From contig BDSI01000009.1 of assembly GCA_003117195.1 (NCBI GenBank), positions 806,001 to 870,000 of the forward strand: a stretch of DNA of 64,000 nt. Direction: 5' to 3'. Under the pieces are notes generated by a model that had not been told where the DNA came from, ran no database searches, and was given only the letters and a program-made list of their open reading frames with translations. How positions within the stretch are numbered: position 1 is the stretch's first letter; the number at the start of each line of letters is the position of its first letter. Source of the DNA: Eudorina sp. 2006-703-Eu-15 (taxonomy: Eukaryota > Chlorophyta > Chlorophyceae > Chlamydomonadales > Volvocaceae). Shown piece after piece: positions 36,448 through 48,181 of the stretch. The translations under genes were made by a program, and so were the position numbers.

Positions 36448-39400
36448 CACTCTAATGCCAGAGCCACTGTGGGCCTACATCAAATCTTTATGCGATCGCA
36501 TCGGAAGTCCCAAGCAAGTTCCTAGCAAACCGTCAATAAGGAAGCCCATTACGAAGTACGTTGCATAACCCTGCCATACACGATAGTTTTGATATCATAT
36601 GGGAAAAAGTATTACAATATTACGATGCTTTGGGCAGAACGCAAACAGCCAGGAATTGTGTACGGATTGGTTTCTTCACCGTTAATGGAAAGGGTAATCA
36701 ACAACCATTTCGTATTTCTGTATGACGGAAAAATGGAAAATAGCTGTTGCCATAAAATATGTAGCACATCCGCAAGCATCCTACTTTGTCTTCGTGCTGT
36801 GCTGCGCGGATGGGCAGCTTGCCATTAGCTGGCTGGTCTCTCTGCGCCTTCCAGGTGCTCTGCAAGTGTGCCCGATGGATGAAGTTCGCCGGCATGTCTG
36901 AGCTGTGCGGACGACAAACAGCTCGTCAAAATGTTTATCGCACGTGTCGTGAGTGAGCAGAAGATGTGACAGCTGCGGGGCTCGGAAGCTAACCAGGAAT
37001 CATGTTGAACAAATAAGGCGTGAAGCCAGATCAGGCGTGAAGGTAGCTAAGACCTCGCGTGCCGAGCCCGGCGTCCCATGCTGTCCCATGAGTCACCTCG
37101 CTTGAGGGCTCAGTGCTCAAGTTAGCACTCCAAGCCAACACGCACTGCAGAGCGTGCAGCGGCTCACCATGGTCCCGTCCGTTGTTTTGCATCATGCACT
37201 GTATCGCACCTCGGTCACGAATCAAGCGCCGGTGCCTGCCGGTGCCAACCCCCGACGTCACGTCATCTTTTCTAAGTGAACCCACTTTGTTGATAGCGCG
37301 TCGTCTGGTTGTACACCCCACACATCTGATTTGGACGGTTCTGCCTGGATGAATAAAGGTTGCGAGGGGGAATCGGGGCAATCATCGGGAGACAGCAGGG
37401 AAAGACAGCAACGGTGCTCCTGTACCCCGCAACTGTACTCCGCAACACCGGTCTACCCGGTCTTCAGGCATATCTGCACCTTTAACTGGGGAGGCAAGGG
37501 GGGCGAGCAAGCGCCAGGAGGATGTCGTCATCACGGCGAGCGCCTGTGCTCGTCCAAACGATGTCGTTTTACTGTTACTGTGTGCAGTTAATGAGATTTT
37601 AATGGGATGGTTGTAATGGGATTTTTCGCATATGTAAATACCCACGTGCCAATCCTTTACCGAAATATGTTTGAATGTTTCCTTGAGACTTGCATGGGAT
37701 GATTTTCCTTGAGAGTAACAGCCTCTTTGAATGGGCTTTGCTAGTTGTGACTTCGCGTGTTGGTAACGCGCAGGGTTCGGGTGAACCAGGTAACAGTGGT
37801 GGACATAAAACATAAGCCGGCGCGTACAACATGCCCATGCGCGGCGTCAATAAATAGGCCACTGCGTCTGAGCAGTAACTAGCTGAAGCCCGTTCTGTTG
37901 ACATGAGTGCAGTTGTTCCAACGCTGAACGCTGTCTGCAATCTTTGATCGTGCAGTTCAGGGCAGTTCTTAGCCGTCAGGTCCCGGCCCCGGCAGCCGGC
38001 ACTACTGCCCCTTACCGTATCGGCACCCTTACCGTGCCTCGAATCGCCAGGCATCTATCTGCAGACCGCAAACAGCCATTGAGAGAGATTGCAGAAGCCA
38101 GCACAATGGTCTGTCTGGTACCCGTTGTACTGTAGTGAACGTCATTTGTTGTAATAATAGGAAGGGGGCTGGCCAACGGGCCCAGACAGCGTTGGGGGAT
38201 CTTCAAGGGTTGCGCACCAGTCAACATCCACCCTTCTGTAGTTCTACAGCCAGGGACGCCAGCCACGAATCCGGGAGCGCCAGGACTGCCTGCCTGTCCG
38301 GCCTATCCTGGAAATCGTACCAGACCCGCCTGGCCAACAGGTCTGGATCCGTGCGCGCGCTGAATGATTTTGGCCGTCTGGCATGGTACACTTTGGCAGT
38401 GGTCACGAGCTGCGGCGTACGGCTCTGGTCGTACCCTAATGCCCCGGATGCAGTTCCCCTGGATGGAGGTGCCTCCATGCCGCCAGGCTGTCACACGCAA
38501 GGCAGGCTGGCAGATTGCAATGCCGGTTCGAAGCCCGGTTCCCTCCCCGCCATGTGATTCGGCGGGTCTGGCGCGTTTTCCTGTTTCGGTTTTTGGAGAG
38601 GCAATCCTGGCGCGCTGGTAACCTGGTGTGTTGGCCGGTATGCCTGCATGACCCCCCCGCGGGTGCTGGAGGATGGCTGCGCAGTCCTTGGTAGGGGTTG
38701 ATGAGATGAGGCGCCTACGAGCTATCTGGGCCCGTTGGAACATCCGGTCGGGATACGGGTCCACCTTGTAACGGCTACATGAAAAAAATGCCACGAGGCC
38801 TCACGCAGCCGGTGCCATGACTGAAGCAACAGCGGTTCATCTGCCCGACTGTGTGGCCGGACGCCACTTACGAACCCATATCCGCACCCACACGAACCCA
38901 TCTCCGCATCGATGTACCGGGTGCACATCGTCACAACTGCGGGCAATTGATTCCTTGAGCTGAGTCCCTCTTGGGGGCCATATTGAGGTTCATTTGCATG
39001 CATGTATCGTTAACAGTGTGGATAGGCTTCCAGGCCCTGCCCAAGCTTTTGTCGCGTTGTGTCCAAGTATTTGATGCTGTAGGGCACCTTTAGCCACACC
39101 TTCACCGCACCTACGCCTACGCCATAGGCCATACGAACCGAGGGTCCCAGGCGGTTGATCCTGCCAACCAAGGATCCCACCCTCATCCATTCACCCGCAC
39201 ATCCGTTGAGACAAAGGGTTCCGTCAGCACTCGCCACCAATCCAGCGTGCGAATCTCGATCCATCGCCTATGATCTCAACCCCACATCTCAGCAGCTAGC
39301 CTTGATCCCACGGTCCCGATCAATATCGGGGGTCAACCTCGAAATCATGCAGTCATGGACTCAGTCAGTCGGTCAACACTAGCGCAATACCTGCTGGGGC

Positions 39401-39982
39401 TTGCCCTGGTATACACCGTTGATCCCTTTGGGGTCCGCTGTAACGTTCGTTCATTCATTCATTCAATACAGTATCGGTCCAAGGTGCTCAACCCCGACAG
39501 CCTTGAATGCCATCCCGGGATCCCCCACCAGGCTCCGGAGACCACCGACATTTGCAAGGCCCCTCCCCGGTCCATCAACACGAAAGCGCTGACGGTGGGC
39601 GGTCACCGGTTCTTGCTGGCTCTGCATCCTGCACGTTCTGCGAGATCACTGTATACTATGTTTCCACAACTCTCGAAACGAAGCCGCCCCGCCAGTTCTG
39701 TTGACCGTTGCGAGCACAGCGAGCGCTTAGTCAGCGCTGTCTCGCGGCTCCGTTTCCAGCACGCAGTCAAGACGCTGCCTGACGCGCACAAAAGCAATGG
39801 GCCCATAAACTCCATCCAAAATCACAAAACTTGTACATGTCATACCCGTCGTGTCGAGGGCAGTACAAAAGCCCTTCGGGCCAGTGCGGCCCCCTGCGAA
39901 CCCCCAAGACGGCAATGCCTTGCAGATTTGGCGCCGGTCGCGCCCGCACGTAAGGCGCAAACCACGACGCCTTGCAGCACCC
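36448..39982. other. Intergenic: receptor kinase promoter side and MOCOS 3' side
   Basis: About 3.5 kb. The kinase-proximal part (36470-36760) is clearly A/T-rich for this genome. No exon chain, tRNA or rRNA was supported. A dispersed repeat copy lies at 39391-39468. Confidence 0.6.
39391..39468 (+). repeat. Dispersed (ATTC)n-tailed repeat, intergenic copy
   Basis: Starts at CTGCTGGGGCTTGCCCTGG, runs through GATCCCTTTGGGGTCCGCTG and ends in TTCGTTCATTCATTCATTC. It differs from the 55002 copy by only a few substitutions. A short CAGTCAGTC run lies just upstream. Confidence 0.9.
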
Positions 39983-42900
39983 TCATCGCGCTCCGCTCTT
40001 TTCCGGGATGAGGGGATGTACGGAGTCGCCAACCGCCACAACCGAATAACGGCCAAACTCCTGTCGCAACCACTCGGTGGCGGCGGCCGCCGACGGACCC
40101 TCGACAGTGCTGACGGGCGCTCCAGGTGCAGGAATGACGGGGTCCATCACTGCAGCTGCAAACCCCCCACACGCCCGCGGCGCGGCTGCGTCCGTCCCCG
40201 CCCGTCCGGCCGCCGCGGACGCCGCTGCCAGCAAGACGCCGAACTGCACCCGGCCCCCCCGGCGGCGGTACTGCGCGAGCGCAACCAGCACCTCCGAGCC
40301 GCGTCGTACACCGACCCGTGGGTCAACCTGCAGCAGCTCGCAGCGCGGGCACGTGCCCAGCACGTCCGCGCGCAGGGGTCCGACAGCCACGCTCGTCCAG
40401 CTGTCCTCGTCGTACGGCGCGAAACCCGCCACCACCAGATTCGGCCGGAGTCTGGTCACCAGGTCGTCGTCGTCGTCGTCGTCGAGGTCGGTACGGGCTC
40501 CGTCGCCACAACCGCCGCCGCCGCCGCCACGGCTGCTAGGCGGAGCGCCGCCTCTCTGGGCATGGTCCCGCAAGCGGACGCGTAGGTCCTGCATGCTCGC
40601 CTGAAGACGTGCAAGAAGGAAACACCGTACGCAGTGGGCGAGGTGGGGAGGGCATCGAAAACTGGTAGGCATTTTGATGCTGCGCTGCTGGTTGTGAGGG
40701 CGTTCACGGTGCAGGCCGGGGACAAGCGGTCCGGCTGCAGGATTCCTGTGTACAGTCATCGATCTGACCAGCCAGCCAGACAACCAGCCAGTCAGCCGGC
40801 GGTCCAGCAGACCTGAGCCCTTGCAATGGGTACCGAGCCTGCCGCCCCCTATCCCCCGCCCACATTTCAGCCTTGGAGCCCTAGAGATCTGGCAGGCGTG
40901 TTCGGCCCTTTCCCCTGCTGCCCCTGGCTGCTGGCCTGGACGCGGGCAACCTGCTCCCATGCACTCCGCCCTCTGCCGCTGCTTCCGCGGCACCATGCAT
41001 TACCCAGGTATGCCCCGGCCGCCCGCCCGCCGGTCCCCACCTCAGACACCAAGAGGTACTGTCCGTCGTTGGCAAAGCCAACAGACGGCTGGGCGTCGGA
41101 TCCCGCGTCACGCCCAGGGCCGCCCCGCTCCTCCGGTCTTGCCAGCACCCGCCCATCGCCCGCCGGTCCATCTTCCCGCTGCTGCTCCCGCTCCTCCTGC
41201 TGCTGCTGCTGCTGCTGCTGCGTCTGATGCGGCTGCGAGCGTGACGAAGACTCATCCTGCCTCAGGGTTGCTACTGCTGCGGCGGCCGCCGCCATTGTCG
41301 CGGTCGTCGACGATGGCGGAGCGGGCGCGCCCGCCGCGGGGCCGCCTTGACCCGTGGGTCGCCGTACCTTACGCGCGCCCGCGCGCTGCTGCACGATGCG
41401 GCAGGGCGCCCCCAGCACCCGCACGAACCACTGCCGTACGCGGGCGTCCCCGGCCGGGTCGTGGCACGCGTCCACCTGAGGTTTGACACCAGGTGGTCGT
41501 GGAACGCTCGCGTCATGGCCCCGAAACCAAACCCTCACCCAACTGTCAGCCAACCATCGCCTACCCCATCCGTGCCCTCACACCCATGGCGCCGCCGGTG
41601 TTGGCGCGGCTGCTTTGCTTCCGGCTGCATTTCACTCTTTGCCTGGCAAGTACTCGGTAATGACCGTCAGCATAGATTTGTCGCCAGGCTGGGTGTGTCT
41701 GGGTATGTTTTCATTTTAAGAACCCCGCCGTCCGGCCCTCGCCCTGCAGCCCTCCCGCCCTTGCCTTCCCACCCTCCCGCCTCCCGCCCTTGCCTTCCCG
41801 CCCTCCCGCCTCCCGCCCTCACCAAGTCGGAGCAGACCGTGTCGCCACACACTTGCACCCGCTCCGTGGTCAGCCCGGCGTCCAGACGAACCGACCCGTG
41901 GGCCGCCAGAGCCGCTAAGCCACCACCCCCCGCCGCCGTCACCGCTGTAGCGGCGGGACAAACCGCAGCAGAGGAAGCGGGAGCATCGTTCCCGCTTGTG
42001 GTCGGCGCAGGAGCCGCATCCGCCTGGACGTGGCATAAGGCCTCCGGGTGGGGGCTGTGCCCCTGGGTGCAGAGCTGGCGGCGGCGGAAAAGGCCGGGGA
42101 TGGCCAGCTCCAGGGGCGGCACATCGACGCCGTGTGGCGCGACGATGGTGAGCGTCCCACGGGTCAGGTCGACGCGCGGGCGCACAAGGGCCATGCGCGG
42201 GCACTGCTTCAGCGTCAGCACCTTCCCTGGAGGGGTTGCCGGCAGGCCCAGCAGCGGCGCAGCACGGCATGGACGTAGTTGACAGATTAAGACTCCGTAC
42301 AAATATCGGCAGGGAGACAAAGTTATACGGGGGCTAATGTACACTTATCCGACACTCCTACGGCGGCGCGCGCTGCCTGTCCCCGCTGGTTACGTGGGTG
42401 GGTTCATTTGGGTTCGTGATACCCCAAATCCATAGACTCTTGACCCTAAACGCTCAACCGCTAGGGCTGCAAGCCTATAACCCGAGCAGATGGCGCCGGC
42501 TTCCCCAGGCGGCCGCCACCCGAGCAGCCCTCCACGTGACGCTCTGATGTTTCGATGACGCGGTGTCGTATATTGTGTGTACAAAGCAAATTGTCGTTTC
42601 AGACACCATGGCCCCCGGGCGCAACACGCGTGAGGCCCCTCACCGCTGTCGTCCACCAGCGCCCACTCTCTGTCGTACAGCAGACCCGTGGGTCCGATGG
42701 GCCAGGCGTCCACCAGCTGGGCCGCGCAGGACTTTATGGGGTACAGCAGGATGCGGCTGAGGCGGCCCGCCTCTCCGGTGACCGACGCACCCGGTACCGG
42801 CTTGCTGCTGGGTTCAGACGAGGCTCCGCTGCGAGCAGCGACCTGCCCGCCCCCGCTACGAGGAGTACCGGCCGCCGGCGGCATCGCGCCGGGCTGGGAC

Positions 42901-45900
42901 GCTTGTTGGCGAGGTTGCCCTGGCAGGGGCGAGGCCGTCGTCGTGGATATGACAACCGGCACGCTGGGCTGCGACCGAGATGGTCCCGCTGCGGAGGGCG
43001 CCGCCGCCGCCGCCGCCGCCGCTGCACCGGCGGCCGTTGAGGCCGCGACTGCGACGTTCTCCGACGTCCCCCAGCTCGAGCCCCGCTCCGCGACCTCCGC
43101 GACCTTGCAGACTGCCGCCGTGGTAGCCCTTGCCGCCGCCGTCGGGTACCCCTCCTTCGCCCCCTCCCGCACCTGCAGCGGCGGCGGCAACGCCGCTGCC
43201 GCCGCTGCCGCCGGCGGTCCTGTGGCGCTGCCTCTACCCGAGTTGGTCCCATCGCCACCGCTGCAGCTGCCGCCGGCGCCGCCGCCATCGTCCAGGAAGT
43301 ACCTCCTGACCAGCTGCAGCAGCGCAAACACGTCCTCGAAGCTGCTGGCCGCCCCCAACGACACGCGCACCGCCCCCGTGGGCCGCCCGTCCACCAGGTC
43401 GTGGTCGTCCCAGCACACGTGGCCGGCGCTGTCGTACAGGACCGCAAGGGGACACGGCACCGACCGAGGGGCGGAGTGGAGAGCATGGGGTTGACTCTTT
43501 ACGGATTTGGTGGGGGGCCATCCAGAGATGATGAAGCGGAGGCCGGGCGTGGGACGTCTTCTGAGCTTCAGCGCCAGCCCGGCAGGCGGATTTGTGCACC
43601 GGGCCTTACGACGAGGGGCACTTGGCGTCAAACTATCGGCTGCCGAGTCGCCGGGTCGTTGGGCGGTCCGCGCCGCACTGCGCCGCCGCCCCCTGCACCG
43701 CCGCCGCCACCGCCCCTCAGCGCCGCCCCATCGACCGATCGAAGCGCCCCCATCGCCCCGGCGGCCGCCGCGGTGGCTGCGGCCACCCCGGGCCCCTGAC
43801 CCGCACGCGGGCGGGGCCGCAAGACGTCACCACAGCGGGCAGCGCCGCATATTACCCGCGGCACCTCCCCCGGACGGGCCCCACCCGGCTGCTGCCCGGC
43901 AGCTAGCTACCTACATAAAAGATACACACGCGATACACATCACGACCAACGACGACCCGGCCCCACCAGGCCGCCGCCTGCTGCTGACCGCCTCCTGGGG
44001 GAGGGGACACTTACTTGTGGTGGCGGATGACGTCTTCGGCCGACAGCCCCAGCCAGGTGGCGCAGGCGCCCGGGTTGCAAAAGCAGCCGACGCGCAGGTG
44101 CAGCCCGTGCATCGCCGCCAGCCGGCCCACCTCGGCGTACCCCACCCACCCGCCGTCAGGGCGCAGCAGGTTGAAGCTCAAGGTGGGGCCGTGCTCGTCA
44201 GGCGGAAGAGCGGCGGCGCCTGTGGCGGCGGCGGCGGCACACCACCTGCCGTACAGCACGCACGCTGGTGCGCCGTTGGCGTGGCGCAGCGCCGCCAGGC
44301 GGGTCGCCAGCCAGCGCGCCAGGCAGCAGCTGTGACGGTGCACGGCGGGCAGCCCGCCCAGGCGGCGCAGGAAGGCGAAGCCGTGGCGCGCGGCGGCGAT
44401 GGAGGTGAAGGCGGGAGTGCCATCCTCCAGTCCGGGCGGCCCGGTGCGCCTGCGGGGCGGGCACAGCAGGGGCGTGCGGGGCAGGAACGGCCCGACATGA
44501 ATTCCAACGGCGCCCGGTCTCTCAAGTCAGGGAGATTTGGGGTAAGAAACTGTAGGGATTCTCAGTCATTGTGAAGTCCAGGACAGTATAGTACAGCACA
44601 TTACAATACAGCATATAACAATACAACGAAGTACAGTACAGTACAATTCAATACAGTTCAGAGCAGTACAATACAGCGCACTGGCAGCTCAGGACAAAGC
44701 AGTACAGTAAGATTTTGAACAGTACAGTACAGTAAATTGCAATACGGTACAGAAGGTCAGACTCAAGTTGTGTCAGCGGCGGCCGCAAGAATCCACAGCG
44801 GGAGAGGAGACGAAAGGCCATGAGTGCGCCATTAACTCTGCTTTCCTTCCCTCATTAAACAAGACCATCTGCGCCTCTGACCCTGCCCCGGGTGGAAGCC
44901 TCACGAGGGCTCATCGCCGCGCGGATGATGGCACCGTCGTACCTCACGTGGTACGGCCGATCCGCCACCGCCACCTCCACAGTGCCACCGCCAAAGTACG
45001 TCTTATGCGCCGCCAGCAGCGCCAGCGCCTCCTTGCGCGCCACCAGCGCACCCAAACCCGTGGGGTGGCCAAATATCTTGTAGTACGACAGCACGACAAA
45101 GTCCGCCGGTACGGCAGCGAGATCCGGCGGTGCCGTCGCGCAGGCCTTGGCCGCGTCGAGCAGCACCAGCCAACGGCCGCTGCTGTCGGCGCCGCCGCCG
45201 GCTTCACACGTCTGTGGCTGTTCCTCGCTGCCGTACGCGCCAATGCCCTGCCGCTGTACATGTCGTACGACGTCAGCCAGGGGCTGCCGATCTCCCGTGA
45301 AGTTGCACTCCGCCGGCAGCACAAGGAGGCTGTACGTTGGCTCCACTGCCGCCGCCGCGGCGTCACTGACACCGGCGACGGCCTCGCCGCTGGATGCCAA
45401 GGGTGGGCCGATGAGGTCTATCGTGGCCAGCGCTGTCGTCGGCGACTCTCCACCTGCGGGGGAGTATTGACTCGTCGCCCCCGGCTCCGCCGGCTCGCAG
45501 GCACCGCGGCTGCTCGCGGGTCCGCCGCACGCGGCCACGCCGGCTGCTGCCGTACATTGGACGATCTGTACGGCCGCGCCCGATGCCAGCGCGGGGCCCC
45601 GCATGCCCAGCACGCTGTTGTGCACCGCCACAGGATGCGCCAGGCGGCTGGCTCCGGAGCGCCAGGGGAAGCAATCCGCCACCTGGGTTGGAAACGGTGC
45701 GGGTCTGTCTTTCCGTCCGTCCGTCCGTCTGAAAACCTACCAACTTTGCCAGGGTTCCCATGTAAGGCGGTGTAGGAATAAAGCCCAATTGGCCGCGGCC
45801 GGATACCCCGACACACCCCTTGGGGACCTCGTCTTATAAGGGTACCATCGCTGCTGTGTGCAGGCATGAGAAAAGGTTTCACCCCCGGCTAGGCCGAGAC

Positions 45901-47004
45901 CCTCACGAGCCCTGACGAGCCGCAGGTCCCGGCGGTGTATATGGCAGGGAGTCCATGTGGGTGGGCGACAGCTCATCAAGTCAGCAGTCGCTGCCCTGGG
46001 CGCGACACACGTGCAGTCTGCCAGTCCAGTCCAGTCCCCTCCCCGCTGTCGATAAGCGCCCCGCATGTCCACCGGACCCACCATCTTGAGGGCTGCGGTG
46101 GCACCGCTGGTGATCACGACGTCGTACTGTCGTCCGTCCGCGTTGAGCAGGTCCAGGGTCTCGCGACGCAGGCTCGCCAGGGCATCGGAGGCGGGGGACC
46201 CGGCGGGAGAGCTGCACGGACGGCAAGGGGGGGGCGGCCGGGGGTCCCCCGAACAAATAAACGCGGATTCTGTGTTTGCAAGCATGATGTTCCTCGATTG
46301 AGATGGGCACCTCCCCCCTGTGGAAGGTGTGTGGGCGTTTGAGGACCGTGACGTGTGGGTGGATGTGATGGCCTTTGAGCACCGTAGGGGCCCCGTCTGC
46401 AGCACAGCGTGCCAACGCGGGTGTAGTTCGGCACGTCGCACCAGTTGGATGCCGCGTGCCAACATGGCGTGCTCGACCTCAGCCGTACTGCACCGCATTC
46501 GAGCACCCTCCTCGGGCGCGCAGTGGGCGTGACACCCCAACCTTACCTATGTGGGTTGCATAAAAGCGTGGTGAGAAGCTCCTCACAGCATGCTTGCACC
46601 TGGCGCTCCGAGTATAGCGCTGCGCCAGCATAATCCAAGTACGCCTGACCGTCCAACCGTCGGAAATCCTCTTTCCGGATAGACTCGAGCTGGCCTCCGT
46701 AGCCATAATCGTGTCCGAAATCTGCCAAAAAGTTCTGTTTCTCGAAGACTACTTCCGGTGTGTTGTGCAGGAGACCGTGAAGAGGACTTAACTTCCCAAT
46801 TTCACACTCAGCTCGCGACTCGCGGACTCTAGTACAATTCACAGGTTCATGCACAGACGTTTTCAACGTAACAGTATCATAAGTATTTGAGAGCTCACAA
46901 GGTAATTGCTGTGCGTCGGGAAGCGGGCCATCTGCCCCAAGCTCACGACTACGTTGTGTTGCATCAGAATGCCTGAAGATGAGATTTTGCAGTGCTCCAA
47001 ACAT
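39983..47004 (-). CDS. MOCOS: Molybdenum cofactor sulfurase (MOCOS / ABA3 type)
   Basis: Eight exons with consistent phases give about 1334 residues: 46547-47004, 46082-46211, 44943-45682, 44015-44449, 42644-43428, 41823-42226, 41041-41475, 39983-40600. The protein replaces an oxygen of the molybdenum cofactor by sulfur to activate xanthine dehydrogenase and aldehyde oxidase. The N-terminal part is a NifS-like class V aminotransferase: YLDYAGAALYSERQV, VITSGATAALKM, HNSVLGMRG, DAAKACATAPPDL, and SYYKIFGHPTGLGAL, whose Lys398 should bind PLP. KTYFGGGTV follows, then VGCFCNPGACATWLGLS (Cys565, Cys567, Cys572), the sulfur-relay region. The C-terminal MOSC part has RILLYPIKSCAAQLVDAWP and FAPYDEDSWTSVAVG. 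It is longer than the usual 800-900 residues because of Ala/Gly-rich inserts between domains, mainly in exons 42644-43428 and 41041-41475. It probably acts in the cytosol. Confidence 0.95.
44574..44757. repeat. Degenerate GTACA/CAATACAG-rich tract
   Basis: About 180 bp dominated by variants of acagtac and caatacag, much more A/T-rich than its surroundings, inside MOCOS intron 44450-44942. The copies are too diverged for a fixed unit length. Confidence 0.85.
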
Positions 47005-48181
47005 TTACGGTGACAATCAGCAACCTGTTGTTGTCGATCCACGTGCGTCACTGGCAATCAGCCCGGCTCACTTGTACACAGAATTAGCTGGATTGAGGTG
47101 TTGCCATGATGAAACAGAGGACCGGCTTTATGTAATTAGGATAAACACAAGCAAACGCATGAATTCTGCAGCCCGTAGCCGTTGGTGGTTGCAGAAAGTA
47201 CGAATAAACGTTTCACATCCACCACCTTCAGGTCTAGAACACACGAAACCGGCACACGGAGTATGCTTCGTCATACGGCTTCCCGCAGGACATGCCCGCA
47301 ACGTTAGTTGATGTGCACGGATGCACAGGAGCATGTTTTCGCCCAAGTTCCTTGTACGGTCACGCGGTCCCAAGCGTTGTCGTATGGATGGAGGCGCCCC
47401 TAGCGTCCTAGCCCCAGGCGTGCCATGCCTGGTCGGTGACACGCAACCTCATTTGTACTAGTCCGAGCAGTACGGTAACCACTCGGGGTTGGCTACGGCG
47501 AGGCAGTCGTGCGCATTCATTGAGGATTACACTGGTCGTACGGTAACAAGCGGCTTGTTGCGTACTTGCGTGTGACCTCAGGCGGCTAGCGCCGTACCGG
47601 GGGTTGGAGAGGTCACGTGCCAGTTCATGACGCAACACCTGTCGTGGTGTTGCGCATGGTACCCGGTGAGAGCCTCGCTCCGGCGCCTCCGGGGATCACG
47701 TTTTCACCTCGACCATTCCTGAAACGCGTGGACACGACAGTTTCTCCACGCCGCAGCCTTCCGTCTCAGCCCCTGAGCAGCAGCCCGCAGCAGCAAGCCA
47801 GCAACGCCCCGCGCGCCACCCTTCACACGCGCCCCTGCCCCGTTCACCCGCCGAGTGATGGCTCCTGCGCGCTGGGCGCCACGCAGCCCCTCCGTCCGTT
47901 ACGATCCAACACCCCGAGTGGGACGCGCTCGCTGGCTGACCGCCGCAAGCTGCTGCTGGCCTTCCCCATTTCTTCAGTGCTGCTGATTCGCCGCACACGG
48001 TATATCCGCCCTTGCACCCGATAAGAAGAAAGGATACCCCTAAGAACGAAAACGTCCCCCGTGCCGCATCTGCCCCATCTCCTCCGCCCTCGCACCCTTC
48101 CACACCCACACCCACACACGGCGATTTGCGTTGGGCGGGTTTCTATGCTGAGCACACCCTCTGGGTAAGGTAATTGCAGCG
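47005..48181. other. Intergenic: MOCOS promoter and PAN-cyclophilin 3' region
   Basis: About 1.2 kb. Near 47005-47260 it is A/T-rich and probably the MOCOS promoter. A minus-strand frame just beyond the PAN-cyclophilin stop (48060-48180, PYPEGVLSIETRPTQIA) also reads plausibly, but it would need a frameshift and was not adopted. Confidence 0.5.

Noticed and set aside
38521..38545. CCGGTTCGAAGCCCGG, resembling a tRNA T-arm
   Set aside because: No acceptor stem, D-arm or anticodon arm can be folded upstream, and there is no box A at the right distance.
39153..39166. GGTTGATCCTGCCA, identical to the conserved start of 18S rRNA
   Set aside because: The flanking sequence does not continue as 18S rRNA (no CAGTAG...TGCTTGTCTC), so it is a chance 14-nt match.
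44881..44942. Extension of MOCOS exon 3 to a donor at about 44905
   Set aside because: That donor has the wrong phase for the next exon; the GTACG donor at 44942 keeps the frame and matches family length into LEDGTPAF.
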